From Accumulibacter phosphatis (GTDB lineage: Bacteria > Pseudomonadota > Gammaproteobacteria > Burkholderiales > Rhodocyclaceae), in contig NC_013194.1 in the NCBI RefSeq assembly GCF_000024165.1, positions 1,240,001-1,304,000 on the forward strand: 64,000 bases of DNA, written 5' to 3'. The position numbers and the translations under genes were made by a program. How positions within the stretch are numbered: position 1 is the stretch's first letter; each line of letters opens with the position of its first letter. The notes beneath the pieces were generated by a model, which worked only from the letters and a program-made list of their open reading frames with translations, ran no database searches and was not told where the DNA came from. Shown here piece after piece: positions 45,280 through 54,271 of this stretch.

Positions 45280-45810
45280 ATGGCTGGCACTGAGCGGCAA
45301 ACTGGACGCTGGAAGGAAAAATTCGTCCACGAGATGGCCGAGTATGCGATCAACGTCATTTATCTGACGCTCGTATTCGCCGCTTTCACGCAGTACCGGA
45401 GACTCGTTCTCGCCGCCCATGACATCATCTACACGAATTACTGGGTGGCAGTGATCCAGGCGCTGATCCTCGGGAAAGTGATCATGATCGGCGCCGTGTT
45501 CCGCCTGGGGCGCAGCCTTGAGCAACGTCCCCTGATCTTCCCGACCCTTTACAAGGCTGTGGTCTTCACTTTTCTGGTCGTCGTTCTCAACCTTGTCGAG
45601 CATGCGATCAAGGGCCTCTGGACGGGAAACGGACTCGCCGGCGGTTTCGCTGAGTTCCTTGACAGGGGGCCGCACGAATTGCTCGCCGGATCCCTGGTGA
45701 TCTTCGTCGCTTTGATCCCTTTCTTCGCCGTTAAGGAACTTGGGCGGGTGCTCGGGGAGGAAAAAATATGGGCTCTCTTTTTCGGGAAAGCCGACCGTGC
45801 AGGTGATTGA
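45280..45810 (+). CDS. Small four-helix membrane protein
   Basis: 176 aa after GGGAGGGAGG. Amphipathic N terminus, then about four TM segments (AINVIYLTLVFAAFTQY; WVAVIQALILGKVIMIGAVF; AVVFTFLVVVLNLVEHAI; LLAGSLVIFVALIPFFAVKE). A family was not recognised. It lies 91 bases after the CoADR-rhodanese gene on the same strand and may be co-transcribed. Confidence 0.78.
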   Translation: MAGTERQTGRWKEKFVHEMAEYAINVIYLTLVFAAFTQYRRLVLAAHDIIYTNYWVAVIQALILGKVIMIGAVFRLGRSLEQRPLIFPTLYKAVVFTFLVVVLNLVEHAIKGLWTGNGLAGGFAEFLDRGPHELLAGSLVIFVALIPFFAVKELGRVLGEEKIWALFFGKADRAGD

Positions 45811-45848
45811 GGGCGACCGATGAAAGCGGATCTCGAGAACTGAAACCC

Positions 45849-46637
45849 CTATCGTGATGAAACGGCCAATGGCGCCGCCGACCTTACTGCCTGCAGGAGC
45901 CGATACACCAGCGCCGCGGCCGCCGCGGTGGCAAGCAGATGCTTCAGCGTGTGGCCGCTCAACGCAGAGTATGTCGCGGCGAGCAGGGCATGATCATTGA
46001 CTTCGGCAACCTTGGCGAGAACGTAGAGGAGAAGGGCTGCGCCGAACCAGAGTCGTTCGACTGCCGGTGTGCGGTGAATTGCCTGCCAGAGCGGGATCAA
46101 CAGGATCGGCAGTATTTGTAGCAGGAGATAGGGGCGCAGGTCGCCCTGTCCGTTCAGTTCGGTCCAATACCACCAGAGCACGCTGAGCACCGCATACACG
46201 GCGAGCAGCCCGGTGACAATGCCGGCACGGCCCGGTGGCAGGGCCGTCTGGGCCCAGACCCCGGCAAGCAGGCCGGCGCAGACGAGTGCGATTGGCAGGC
46301 GATCCCAGACCAGGCGGGCATTGTCCGGCAGCCAATGGTAGTAGGCCGAACCGAATGCGGTCAGGATCAGGCCGATCAGGAACAGCGCATAGCCCGGCCA
46401 GCCGCGCGCGATGCCGGGGTGACGGCGGTGCCGCCAGAGGCCCAGCAATCCCCACAGGCCCACGCAGGCGAAACCAAGATTGGACAGCACGTCGCGCGCG
46501 TGAGGAATGCCGAGGAAAGAAGTCTCGTCGGCGAAGGCATGGTAGTTCTCCGTTTGTGGGATCGGACCCTGGACGATCATGGCAAGGATGCAGAAAGCCG
46601 TGATCAGGATGGGGAGATAGTTGGCTGCCCGACGCAT
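45849..46637 (-). CDS. Ceramidase-like (CREST superfamily) membrane protein
   Basis: About 262 aa, seven TM segments. Three motif regions of alkaline ceramidase/CREST proteins: ARDVLSNLGFACVG, GSAYYHWLPDNARLVWDRL with the Ser/His/Asp set, and SGHTLKHLLAT near the end. Expected to cleave an amide-linked membrane lipid or act as a receptor-like relative. An ATG at 46661 is also possible. Follows the papain-like gene on the same strand, stop to start four bases apart. Confidence 0.68.
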   Translation of the reverse strand: MRRAANYLPILITAFCILAMIVQGPIPQTENYHAFADETSFLGIPHARDVLSNLGFACVGLWGLLGLWRHRRHPGIARGWPGYALFLIGLILTAFGSAYYHWLPDNARLVWDRLPIALVCAGLLAGVWAQTALPPGRAGIVTGLLAVYAVLSVLWWYWTELNGQGDLRPYLLLQILPILLIPLWQAIHRTPAVERLWFGAALLLYVLAKVAEVNDHALLAATYSALSGHTLKHLLATAAAAALVYRLLQAVRSAAPLAVSSR

Positions 46638-46641
46638 GGCC

Positions 46642-47787
46642 TCAATCTGCCTTGCCGCCATGCGTGTAATCGTACAGATGCGAGTTGTCCGGAGCTTCAC
46701 CAATCCGGATTCCCCGGGGCAGGAAGCGCAGGTGTCTGCGGTAGCTCCTGCTGTCCGACCTGGCATTGGTCTTTGCCAGTGCTGCCGCCTCGTCGTAGGC
46801 CATCGGTTGCTTCTCCTTCTCTATCTCGAGACCTTGCGTCGCTTCATTGACCCACACGCTGTACTTGCCCAGGTTGTAGAGCAGGTACATCGCGTAGAGG
46901 TTGTCGAAGTCCCGGTAGGCGCCTTCTTCTCGGCGGAAATCGCGGGAGCGAACCGAGGGGAAACGGTTGGGCAGATCTTTGAAAGCCACCTTCTCTTCTT
47001 CATGCGGGTCGATGTAGGTCGAGCCGCCATACTTCTTGTAGAGCACCACGTCGATGGCGTAGCCGCGCCGGCTCCATTCGCTGATCAGCTTCATGGCCAT
47101 CTCGGTCGGCAGGTTGGCGTTGGCAGCGGCTGCCAGCCGCGTCAGCGAGAGGCGCCGCGGGCTGGTCACCGCAAGTTCCTCGTAGCCAGCACCAAACTTG
47201 AATGCCGAGCCGATGCTCTTGGCGCAGTTGAAGAGCAGGTAGTCGTACTTGATTTCCCCGTCGTGGTATGCCGTGCGCGCGGCGCGGGCATGAAAGTCGG
47301 CGTTGATGCGCCCGAAGAAGCTCGCCAGAGCCTCCTTTTCGCCTGCTGGCACACCATAGACGCGCACGCCGACGACCGAGCGTTTGTAGATCTCGCCGAA
47401 GTCCAGGCCGAATGAGGCGGTTTCCCCGAGAGATGAGGTCGTCTTGAAGAGGTACTCGAGTTTCGGAACGGCGAGCATGAGGTCATCTGTATAGAACGCC
47501 TGGTCGTGCTCGGGGCGGCGGTCGGCATAGAAGTTCGCCGAGTAGACCAGATCGTCGTCAGTGTTGTCGTCCCGGAGCGCCAGCGCGAGGTGGCCGGCTG
47601 ACCCACCCTTGGAGGTGCCGAAGCTGATCAGCAGTTCGAGATCGTAGGGGTCGGTGCGGAGCAATTCCCCTATCTCGGCAATGTTGGCGGGCTCAGGCCC
47701 GCCCCTGCTTGCGAAATCCGCAGCCGCCAGTTCAGTGGCAAAAATCAGGGCCACGGCGATGCACCCAGCCGCAAGTCGGATCGCCAT
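46642..47787 (-). CDS. Exported papain-like (DUF4105/NlpC-like) protein
   Basis: 381 aa; ATG at 47787 opens a signal peptide (MAIRLAAGCIAVALIFATELAAA). The region GGSAGHLALALRD with a His, and YDYLLFNCAKSIG with a Cys about 120 residues later, is the His-then-Cys order of permuted papain-like/DUF4105 folds. The C terminus is a long helical region. Role unknown; in that fold family members act on lipids or peptides, which would fit the neighbouring ceramidase-like and PBP genes. Confidence 0.62.
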   Translation of the reverse strand: MAIRLAAGCIAVALIFATELAAADFASRGGPEPANIAEIGELLRTDPYDLELLISFGTSKGGSAGHLALALRDDNTDDDLVYSANFYADRRPEHDQAFYTDDLMLAVPKLEYLFKTTSSLGETASFGLDFGEIYKRSVVGVRVYGVPAGEKEALASFFGRINADFHARAARTAYHDGEIKYDYLLFNCAKSIGSAFKFGAGYEELAVTSPRRLSLTRLAAAANANLPTEMAMKLISEWSRRGYAIDVVLYKKYGGSTYIDPHEEEKVAFKDLPNRFPSVRSRDFRREEGAYRDFDNLYAMYLLYNLGKYSVWVNEATQGLEIEKEKQPMAYDEAAALAKTNARSDSRSYRRHLRFLPRGIRIGEAPDNSHLYDYTHGGKAD

Positions 47788-47834
47788 GAGCTGAATGCCG
47801 CTCCCCAAGAAAGGGAGGTGCCGCAGGCCCTGCT

Positions 47835-50237
47835 TCAACGCGAGTCCTCCAGCTTCGCCGCCGCTGCTGGATCGGTGGGCAGCTGTTCGGCTTCGTCGCT
47901 CTCTTTCATGATTTGATCGATCTTCTCCTGCAGCGGGTCATCCTGAGCCTGGGGGGGCAATACGTTCGGAGCCGGCGTCGCCGGGTCCTCGCGAGGCTGT
48001 TGTTTTTGGGCGGGTTTGACAATCCGTTGCGGCCTGGGCTCGGCGACGGGTTCCGGCGACAGGAGTCTGCGGAACCAGCCGGTGATGCGCGCCCAGAGGC
48101 CGGTGTCCTCCGGTGCCGCGAAACGAGCACGTGGATCGATGAGGCGAGCGCGCAGGGCGTTCCCGAAAAAGTCGCCGACCACCGGCAAGGCGCTGTGCGC
48201 CCCCTGACCCCAGTAGTCGCTGCGCAGCGTGACGCGACTGTCGTTGAAACCGACCCACGCCCCGGCGACCAACTGTCGGTGCATCAGGATGAACCAGCCG
48301 TCCGCGTTGTCCTGCGTCGTGCCGGTCTTGCCGGCCACGTCGGCGCGGATGCCATAGCGGCTGCGGATATCTCGGCCGGTGCCGCGGTTGATTGCGCCGC
48401 GCAGGTTGTCGATCAGGGTGTAGGCGACGTCGGGTTCGAGCGCAATGTCGGGGTCTTGCGGGCTGAATTCCTCGATGACCCGGCCGTCGCGGTCTTCGAT
48501 GCGGCTGACCAGCAGCGGCTCGAGGTAGCCACCGCCATTGGCGATCGTCCCGTAAGCGGCAACCATTTCCTTGAGAGTGACGGGACTGGTGCCCAGGGCG
48601 AGCGATGGCACGGCTTCGAGCTTGCTCTGGCGCACGCCCATGTGGCGGGCGAGTCTGGCCACCTTGGCGGGGCCGACCTGCTGGATGAGTTGCGCGGTGA
48701 TGGTGTTCTTCGAGTAGGCAAGCCCGTCGCTCAGGCTCATCGCCTCGCCGCTTGGCGCTGCACCATCAGTGGGCCGCCAGACCTCGCTACCGCCGACCGC
48801 GATTTCCACCGCCTGGTCGATCAGTCTGTCGTCCGGGCTGGCGCCCTGGCGGTAGGCTTCGCCGTAAACAAAGGGTTTGAAGGTCGAGCCGGGCTGGCGG
48901 CGTGCCTGCTGCACATGGTCGAAGGCCTCCTGCTCGAAGTCGCGGCTGCCGACCCAGGCCTTGATGTGGCCGTTGCGCGGGTCGATGGCCAGGAAACCGA
49001 TCTGTATCTGCGTCTTTTGCTGACGCAGCGCCCGCATGAAGTCCTTGTCGGCCTGCAGTTCCAGCATGGCCTGTGCAGGCGTCCGATCTTTGGCGATTGC
49101 GGCGGCGTACTCCGGCGATTCGCGGATGAAGGCCTGGACCAGGCTGGAGTCGGTGCCCCACGCCGAGCGCTTTCCCCATGCTGCGTTGGCGATGTTCTGC
49201 AAGCTGTTGCCCTGGCGCGTCACGGCCTGGTTGGCGGCTGCCTGCAGCCGGGAATCGATGGTTGTGCGTACCACCAGCCCGTCGCCATGGATGCTGTAGT
49301 CGTTGCGGTCGGCCCAGGCAATCAGCCACTTGCGCAGTTGCCTGGCGAAGTGGGGTGCCGGTCCCGGCGGTTCCGTCTGGCGCTCGAAGTCGATACGCAT
49401 GGGCCGCTTGCTGAGCGAGTCGAATTGTTTCGGGGTCAATTTCTCGCGCTTGACCATTTGCCTCAGCACCGTGTTGCGTCGCTGCAGCGCTCGCTCGGGA
49501 TTGAGCACCGGATTGTAGTAGCTGTTGCCCTTGAGCATGCCGACCAGCGTCGCGCTCTGCAGTACATCGAGCCGGTCGGCCGAGGTATCGAAATAGGTAC
49601 GCGCCGCCATCTCGATACCGTAGGCGTTGTAGAGGAAGGGTACGGTGTTGAGGTAGGTCTCGAGGATTTCGTCCTTGCTGTGGATGGCCTCGATCTTCAA
49701 TGCCGTGATGGCTTCCTTGATCTTGCGGGTCAGCGTCGGCGCCCGGCCGATCTCCTCCGGGTAGAGGTTGCGGGCGAGTTGCTGGGTGAGCGTCGAGCCC
49801 CCCTGGCGGTCGCCCCTGAGGCTGTTGAGCGCCGCGGCAGCGGTGCGTCGCCAGTCGAGACCGAAATGGTCATAAAAGCGGTGATCTTCCGTGGCGATCA
49901 GGGCGTTGATGACATATGGCGAGATCTCGGCGAGTGCGACCCATTCCCGGTTGGATTGCTTGAACTCGGTGAGTCTCTTGCCATCTGCCGAGAGGATTTG
50001 CGCCGGGTGCTCCGATGACGCCTTGCGGATGTTGCTGATGCTTGGCGTGAACGGGATGAGGATGAGGACATAGAGCAGCAACAGCGCAGGTACCGCCAGC
50101 AGTGTCCGGATCACCCCTCGCCGAGTCGGCTGGCGGAGCGAGTCGAGCGTGCCGGCGAAGCGGGACGAAAGGCCCGGGGCAATCCGGGTCGCCAGGTTTT
50201 TCAGTTCACCAAGCAGGGAACGTATCGATGAGGCCAT
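47835..50237 (-). CDS. Class A penicillin-binding protein (PBP1, transglycosylase/transpeptidase)
   Basis: 800 aa bifunctional peptidoglycan synthase. Cytoplasmic tail, TM about residues 43-62, glycosyltransferase domain with catalytic Glu117 (IATEDHRFYDHFG) and GGSTLTQQLARN, transpeptidase with Ser451 (STFK), SKN 509-511 and KTGT 637-640. The C terminus is Pro/Gln-rich and acidic. A fragment of this gene is repeated at 42902-43269. Confidence 0.94.
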   Translation of the reverse strand: MASSIRSLLGELKNLATRIAPGLSSRFAGTLDSLRQPTRRGVIRTLLAVPALLLLYVLILIPFTPSISNIRKASSEHPAQILSADGKRLTEFKQSNREWVALAEISPYVINALIATEDHRFYDHFGLDWRRTAAAALNSLRGDRQGGSTLTQQLARNLYPEEIGRAPTLTRKIKEAITALKIEAIHSKDEILETYLNTVPFLYNAYGIEMAARTYFDTSADRLDVLQSATLVGMLKGNSYYNPVLNPERALQRRNTVLRQMVKREKLTPKQFDSLSKRPMRIDFERQTEPPGPAPHFARQLRKWLIAWADRNDYSIHGDGLVVRTTIDSRLQAAANQAVTRQGNSLQNIANAAWGKRSAWGTDSSLVQAFIRESPEYAAAIAKDRTPAQAMLELQADKDFMRALRQQKTQIQIGFLAIDPRNGHIKAWVGSRDFEQEAFDHVQQARRQPGSTFKPFVYGEAYRQGASPDDRLIDQAVEIAVGGSEVWRPTDGAAPSGEAMSLSDGLAYSKNTITAQLIQQVGPAKVARLARHMGVRQSKLEAVPSLALGTSPVTLKEMVAAYGTIANGGGYLEPLLVSRIEDRDGRVIEEFSPQDPDIALEPDVAYTLIDNLRGAINRGTGRDIRSRYGIRADVAGKTGTTQDNADGWFILMHRQLVAGAWVGFNDSRVTLRSDYWGQGAHSALPVVGDFFGNALRARLIDPRARFAAPEDTGLWARITGWFRRLLSPEPVAEPRPQRIVKPAQKQQPREDPATPAPNVLPPQAQDDPLQEKIDQIMKESDEAEQLPTDPAAAAKLEDSR

Positions 50238-50492
50238 TGATGGTTCGTTTCAAGCCCGAACGGGCTCGTGCGCAAGCGGTCTTGCGAAGGCTTTTCGAGT
50301 GGGAGACACCAGCTCTACAAGACAGTGTATCGGTATGTTGCACCGCTTCGGGCATTTTCTCACGGTCGCGCGGGCGGTCGCTGGGTTGGCAGCGGCGCTC
50401 GCCGACGAGCACGCGCCGGGCAAGCGTCCTTACCTGCCCGCCACCTTCCGCGTCAGGCGCGCAGGCGTCGCCGATCGGCAGGCGGTCGGCGT

Positions 50493-50522
50493 TTGACCTT
50501 GCCTGACAGGGCCACCTATACT
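50493..50522 (+). promoter_or_regulatory. Putative sigma70 promoter, near-leaderless, for DUF2242 gene
   Basis: TTGACC (50493-50498) and TATACT (50517-50522) with an 18-bp spacer. The GTG start at 50530 is only eight bases after the -10, so the transcript would be almost leaderless. The -35 and -10 hexamers are identical to those at 59568-59597. Confidence 0.5.
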
Positions 50523-50529
50523 CTCGCCG

Positions 50530-51099
50530 GTGCTGCTCAACTTCCGCTCCCCGTCCTTTCCCTCGTCCTTCCGGACGCTTGCCGCGATACTGCTGCTTGG
50601 CCTGCTGACCAGTTGCGGCAGCACGCGGAGCAGCGTCGCCGTCTACCAGAACGAAGGCTTCGAAGCCAACGAAACCTTTTCGCGGCTGTTCGACGCCGAT
50701 GTCGACGCGACCTGCGAGGCGGCGCGGCGCGCCCTGCTCAGCCAGGGCTACGTGCTGAGCACGCTGAAGCGCGATTTCATCAGCGCCAGCAAGAACTTCC
50801 AGCCCGAGGGCGAGGTGCATGTGCAAATCGTCTTCAACGTCGTCTGCGCGCCGGAGGGCGGGCAGGAGCACGTGTCGACAGCCTATGTGAATGCGATCCA
50901 GGACCGTTACGCGCTCAAGAAGAGCCCGAACTCGGCGACCGTCGGCGTCGCCGCGTTCGGCTCGTTGTCGATCCCGCTCGCCGCTTCCGACGATTCGCTG
51001 GTCAAGGTGGCGAGCGAAACGATTCCCGCCGGACCCTTCTACGACCGCTTCTTCGCGCTCATGCAGCGCAACCTCGCGCAGCAGGCGGGCGAGCGGTAG
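50530..51099 (+). CDS. DUF2242 lipoprotein
   Basis: 189 aa from a GTG start that sits eight bases behind the -10 and has no ribosome site. Signal peptide with lipobox LTSC (Cys near residue 29). The mature part (VYQNEGFEANETFSRLFDAD, ATCEAARRALLSQGYVL) belongs to the uncharacterised DUF2242 family. Anchored to a membrane; function unknown. Convergent with the tpsB remnant. Confidence 0.87.
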   Translation: MLLNFRSPSFPSSFRTLAAILLLGLLTSCGSTRSSVAVYQNEGFEANETFSRLFDADVDATCEAARRALLSQGYVLSTLKRDFISASKNFQPEGEVHVQIVFNVVCAPEGGQEHVSTAYVNAIQDRYALKKSPNSATVGVAAFGSLSIPLAASDDSLVKVASETIPAGPFYDRFFALMQRNLAQQAGER

Positions 51100-51152
51100 C
51101 GGACGGGGCCGGTTGGCGCAGCGTTGTCGGCGCCGCGCCGCCCGCGCTGCGT

Positions 51153-51896
51153 TCAGAAGGCGGCGCTGACCTGGACCCAGAGTTGCGGGCTGCGTGCGCG
51201 GCCGTCGGAGTCATTGCCGTTGACGTCGCTGGCCGGGTTGTTGCCGAGGCGCTGCGCCAGCGTTGCCGAGATCTGGCTGTTGGCCGTCGGCGTCCACACC
51301 GCCGAGGCGCCGAAGCCGGAGAGCCCGTACTGGTTGTCCAGATTTGGCGTCAACGCGTTCCAGGTCGACCACGGGTTGCGGTGCAAGCGGATTTCGCCAT
51401 GATCGAGGAAAGCCACGAGACGCCAGTGGCGGTCGATTTCGCGGCGCCACTCGAGGTTAAGGAGCCAGCCTTCGTCTCCACTGGCTTCGCCGGTCGGGTA
51501 GGCGCGCACGCCCTGCGGTCCGCCGAGGACGAACTTCTGCGACGAGTCGAGGTTCTTGCTGGCCACTTGCCCGGACAGCGCCGCATACAGCGCCGAGGTT
51601 TTCGACAAGCGCAGCAGATGCACGAGCTGCGCGCTGCCCTTGTCGAAGCCGCCCTGTGCCTGTGCAGTCACCGCATCCTGGCGCTTGTTCGCCGCCCAGC
51701 CGTCGAGCGTGATCCGGCCCGACACCCATTGCGCAGAATAGCTGGTGTAGGCGCCGAGGCCGGTGAGGCCGAGCAGGTTGCTGCGGTCGCCGCTGAGTCC
51801 CAGTGTCAGGGTCTTGCTCTCGATGTCGCTGGTCGTCACCCCCAGGGCGCGGTTGACGAAGCTCTGGCTCGCCCAGTTGGCCGACACCGACAGGTT
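51153..51896 (-). pseudogene. tpsB 3' fragment (outer membrane transporter barrel), split by IS
   Basis: About 245 codons of the C-terminal barrel of a ShlB/TpsB transporter: SQSFVNRALGVTTSD, SSQKFVLGGPQGVRAYPTGE (the conserved VRGY-like loop, here VRAY) and a terminal Phe. With the 5' fragment at 54272-55317 it makes a whole gene once the insertion sequence and one AGGTT copy are removed (1785 bases, 594 aa). No start codon of its own with a signal peptide, so it is probably not expressed. Confidence 0.88.
51892..51896. repeat. 5-bp target-site duplication AGGTT, left copy
   Basis: AGGTT here and at 54272-54276 flank the insertion sequence exactly. Confidence 0.85.
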
Positions 51897-51914
51897 CAGA
51901 TTTCCGGATCTCGG
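51897..51914. repeat. IS left terminal inverted repeat
   Basis: CAGATTTCCGGATCTCGG, inverted match to 54254-54271. Confidence 0.85.
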
Positions 51915-52020
51915 CGGGGTATGGAGGTAAAATTCAGGAATTCGAGGTAGCACTTTATTCGCCGAGCAGTAGGTTGTTATTGGCATAATCGGGCGCCTCA
52001 CGTTGCCAAGGAGTGCGAAG

Positions 52021-54234
52021 GTGTTGAGACAGTCGTGGCTTCCGGGTTTTCCTGATGGTGCGCAGAAGGTAGGGGAAGGATTGGCGATTCTGGAGAAGGA
52101 TGGCCAGGTGACCTACTTCGTTGGAGGGGACAACTATTTTTCGCACGCGGCAGGAGACGACGCCAGCCGAAGATTCGCGCTGGCCAGCCTGATGGAAAAC
52201 GGGCACGTTAAGGCGGTGGAACTGGAAAGGGCACCGCTGAGCATTCCGCACCGCACGCTGATGAACTGGGTGGGACAAAGCCGCAAAGCGGGGCCATCGT
52301 CTTTCTTTCGGCCGGCGGCGCCGAGCAAGCCGCGGATCATGACGCCGGACAAGAGTGCCGAATGCGCGCGGTTGCTGAGCGAGGGAAAGCGACCGTCTGA
52401 AGTGGCGCGACAGGTGGGCGTCAAGGAGTCGACGCTGCGCAAGGCGATCCGTCGCCAGGGTGTGCCGCAGTTGGCGCCCCTGCCACCAGAGCGGGTGGAG
52501 TCGGCACCGGCGAGTACCAAGAGCGAGCGCAGCCGGGCGGATGCGGAAGCCGCTGCGGGGATGGGAACCGCCTGCACGCGCGCGGACGAGCGGATCCAGG
52601 CGGCGCTGGGGTTGGCGACCGGTGCAACGACGCGCTTCGAAGCGAGCCATGATGTGGCGATGGGAGGGCTGTTGGCCGGGCTACCGGCCTTATGCGCCAA
52701 CGGGCTGCTGACCGGCCTGGGTCGCCATCTCAAGCTGCCACGGGGATTCTACAGCGCCTTGCATATCCTTCTCGTCCTCGGCTTCATGGCGCTGGGGCGA
52801 ATCAAGCGTCCGGAACATCTGCGACAAACCCCGCCCGGAGAGCTGGGCAAAGTCATCGGCCTTGACCGGGTGCCGGAGGTCCGCACCCTGCGGGAAAAGA
52901 TCACTCTGCTGGCCAAGACAGGCGACCCGGCGGCCTGGATGCGGGACCTGGCGAAGAACTGGATGGCAAGCGAGCCCGCAGAAGCCGGTTACCTTTATGT
53001 CGATGGACATGTTCGGGTGTATCACGGCAAGCAAGCCAATCTCTCACGACGCTACGTCTCGCGCGAACGCCTGTGCCTGCGGGGCACCACCGACTACTGG
53101 GTCAATGATGCCCTGGGTCGCCCCTTCTTCGTGGTATCGCAGCCGCTCAATGACGGACTCGCCGAGACCCTGCTCAAGGACATCGTTCCCCAGTTGCTGG
53201 ACATCGTCCCGGCACAGCCGACACCGGGCGAACTGGACGCCGACCCGACCCTGCACCGGTTTGTGATGGTCTTCGATCGCGAAGGGGCGACCCAGAGTCT
53301 CCTCGGCAGACTCTGGAAACAGCGCATCGGCGCCCTGACCTACCGCAAGAACGTCAAGGCCCTCTGGCCCGAAGACGAGTTTCAGGACCAGGAAGTCCGT
53401 CTGCCGGCCGGCGGCAGCACCCGGATGAAACTGGCGATGCGCGAAACCCGACTCGGCGCCGACGCGAACAGCCTCGCCGTCAGCGAAGTCCGTCGGCTGA
53501 CCCAGACCGGACATCAAACGGCCGTGATCACGACCGCCAGGCAACTCGGAAACACCACCATCGCGGGCCGGATGTTCGCCCGTTGGTGCCAGGAAAACTA
53601 CTTCGCGTACATGATGGAACACTATGATATTGATGGACTTGTCGAGTACGGAGCCGAATCTCTTCCCGGCACTCACCCAGTCGTCAATCCCCGCTGGCGG
53701 GAGCTCGACAAAGCCGTCAGGCAAACCCGCCAGAGCGAACGAAAGCTCCAGGCCGAACTCGCCAGGACGGCGCTGAACGACGGCGGGGAAATCCAGAAAA
53801 ACGCCGAGTCGGTTGAATCGCTTCAAGCCGTTCAGGAGGAACTCAAGCGACTTCTCTCAAAGCGCAAGGCAACCTCCCGAAAAGTGACGATCGACAGCCT
53901 GCCCGAGGCCGAGCGGCCGACCCAACTGCCGCCGCTGAACAAGATACTCTGCGATACCATAAAAATGGTCGCCTACCGGGCCGAGACCGCGATGGTGGCG
54001 CTATTACGCCGCCACTTGAAGAACGAGGACGAGGCGCGCGCGCTCATTCGCGAGTTGTTCGTTTCTGCTGCTGATATCCAGCCCAACACCGCCGCCAACA
54101 CACTGACCGTCAAGATTCACCGGATGGCCAGTCCGGTCCATGATCGTGCCATCGCCGCTCTCCTGGACGAACTCACCCAACAGGAATTCCCGCATCCGGA
54201 AACCGGAGCAAAAATGACCTTTGCTCTAGTCTGA
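52021..54234 (+). CDS. Large IS transposase with HTH and DDE-type core
   Basis: 737 aa from the GTG at 52021, which has AAGGAG seven bases upstream; an upstream TTG (52003) is less likely. An N-terminal region with a helix-turn-helix (RPSEVARQVGVKESTLRKAI) is followed by a core with acidic residues D328 (LYVDGHVRVYHG), D419 (MVFDREG) and E525 (RWCQENYFAYMMEH) in DDE order, then a C-terminal coiled coil. Intact, so the element may still be mobile. Specific family not named with confidence. Confidence 0.85.
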   Translation: MLRQSWLPGFPDGAQKVGEGLAILEKDGQVTYFVGGDNYFSHAAGDDASRRFALASLMENGHVKAVELERAPLSIPHRTLMNWVGQSRKAGPSSFFRPAAPSKPRIMTPDKSAECARLLSEGKRPSEVARQVGVKESTLRKAIRRQGVPQLAPLPPERVESAPASTKSERSRADAEAAAGMGTACTRADERIQAALGLATGATTRFEASHDVAMGGLLAGLPALCANGLLTGLGRHLKLPRGFYSALHILLVLGFMALGRIKRPEHLRQTPPGELGKVIGLDRVPEVRTLREKITLLAKTGDPAAWMRDLAKNWMASEPAEAGYLYVDGHVRVYHGKQANLSRRYVSRERLCLRGTTDYWVNDALGRPFFVVSQPLNDGLAETLLKDIVPQLLDIVPAQPTPGELDADPTLHRFVMVFDREGATQSLLGRLWKQRIGALTYRKNVKALWPEDEFQDQEVRLPAGGSTRMKLAMRETRLGADANSLAVSEVRRLTQTGHQTAVITTARQLGNTTIAGRMFARWCQENYFAYMMEHYDIDGLVEYGAESLPGTHPVVNPRWRELDKAVRQTRQSERKLQAELARTALNDGGEIQKNAESVESLQAVQEELKRLLSKRKATSRKVTIDSLPEAERPTQLPPLNKILCDTIKMVAYRAETAMVALLRRHLKNEDEARALIRELFVSAADIQPNTAANTLTVKIHRMASPVHDRAIAALLDELTQQEFPHPETGAKMTFALV

Positions 54235-54253
54235 AGTGCCATCCGGGTTTCCT

Positions 54254-54271
54254 TCGAGATCCGGAAGTCTG
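54254..54271. repeat. IS right terminal inverted repeat
   Basis: Reads TCGAGATCCGGAAGTCTG on the plus strand, the inverted partner of the left end. The AGGTT copy follows at 54272-54276. Confidence 0.85.

Larger units (their letters stand above)
51897..54271 (+). mobile_element. Insertion sequence (2375 bp) inside tpsB
   Basis: Bounded by 18-bp imperfect inverted repeats, CAGATTTCCGGATCTCGG on the left and CAGACTTCCGGATCTCGA read inward from the right (16 of 18 match), flanked by AGGTT direct repeats. Contains one large transposase gene on the plus strand. Removing 51897-54271 plus one AGGTT joins the two tpsB parts in frame (TRLNNL to SVSANW). I could not assign a named IS family; it resembles unclassified (ISNCY-like) elements. 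Confidence 0.9.

Noticed and set aside
51947..54241. TAGCACTT / AAGTGCCA as the ends of the insertion sequence
   Set aside because: Short and leaves no target duplication; the ends at 51897 and 54271 have 16/18 matching inverted repeats, an AGGTT duplication and restore the tpsB frame.
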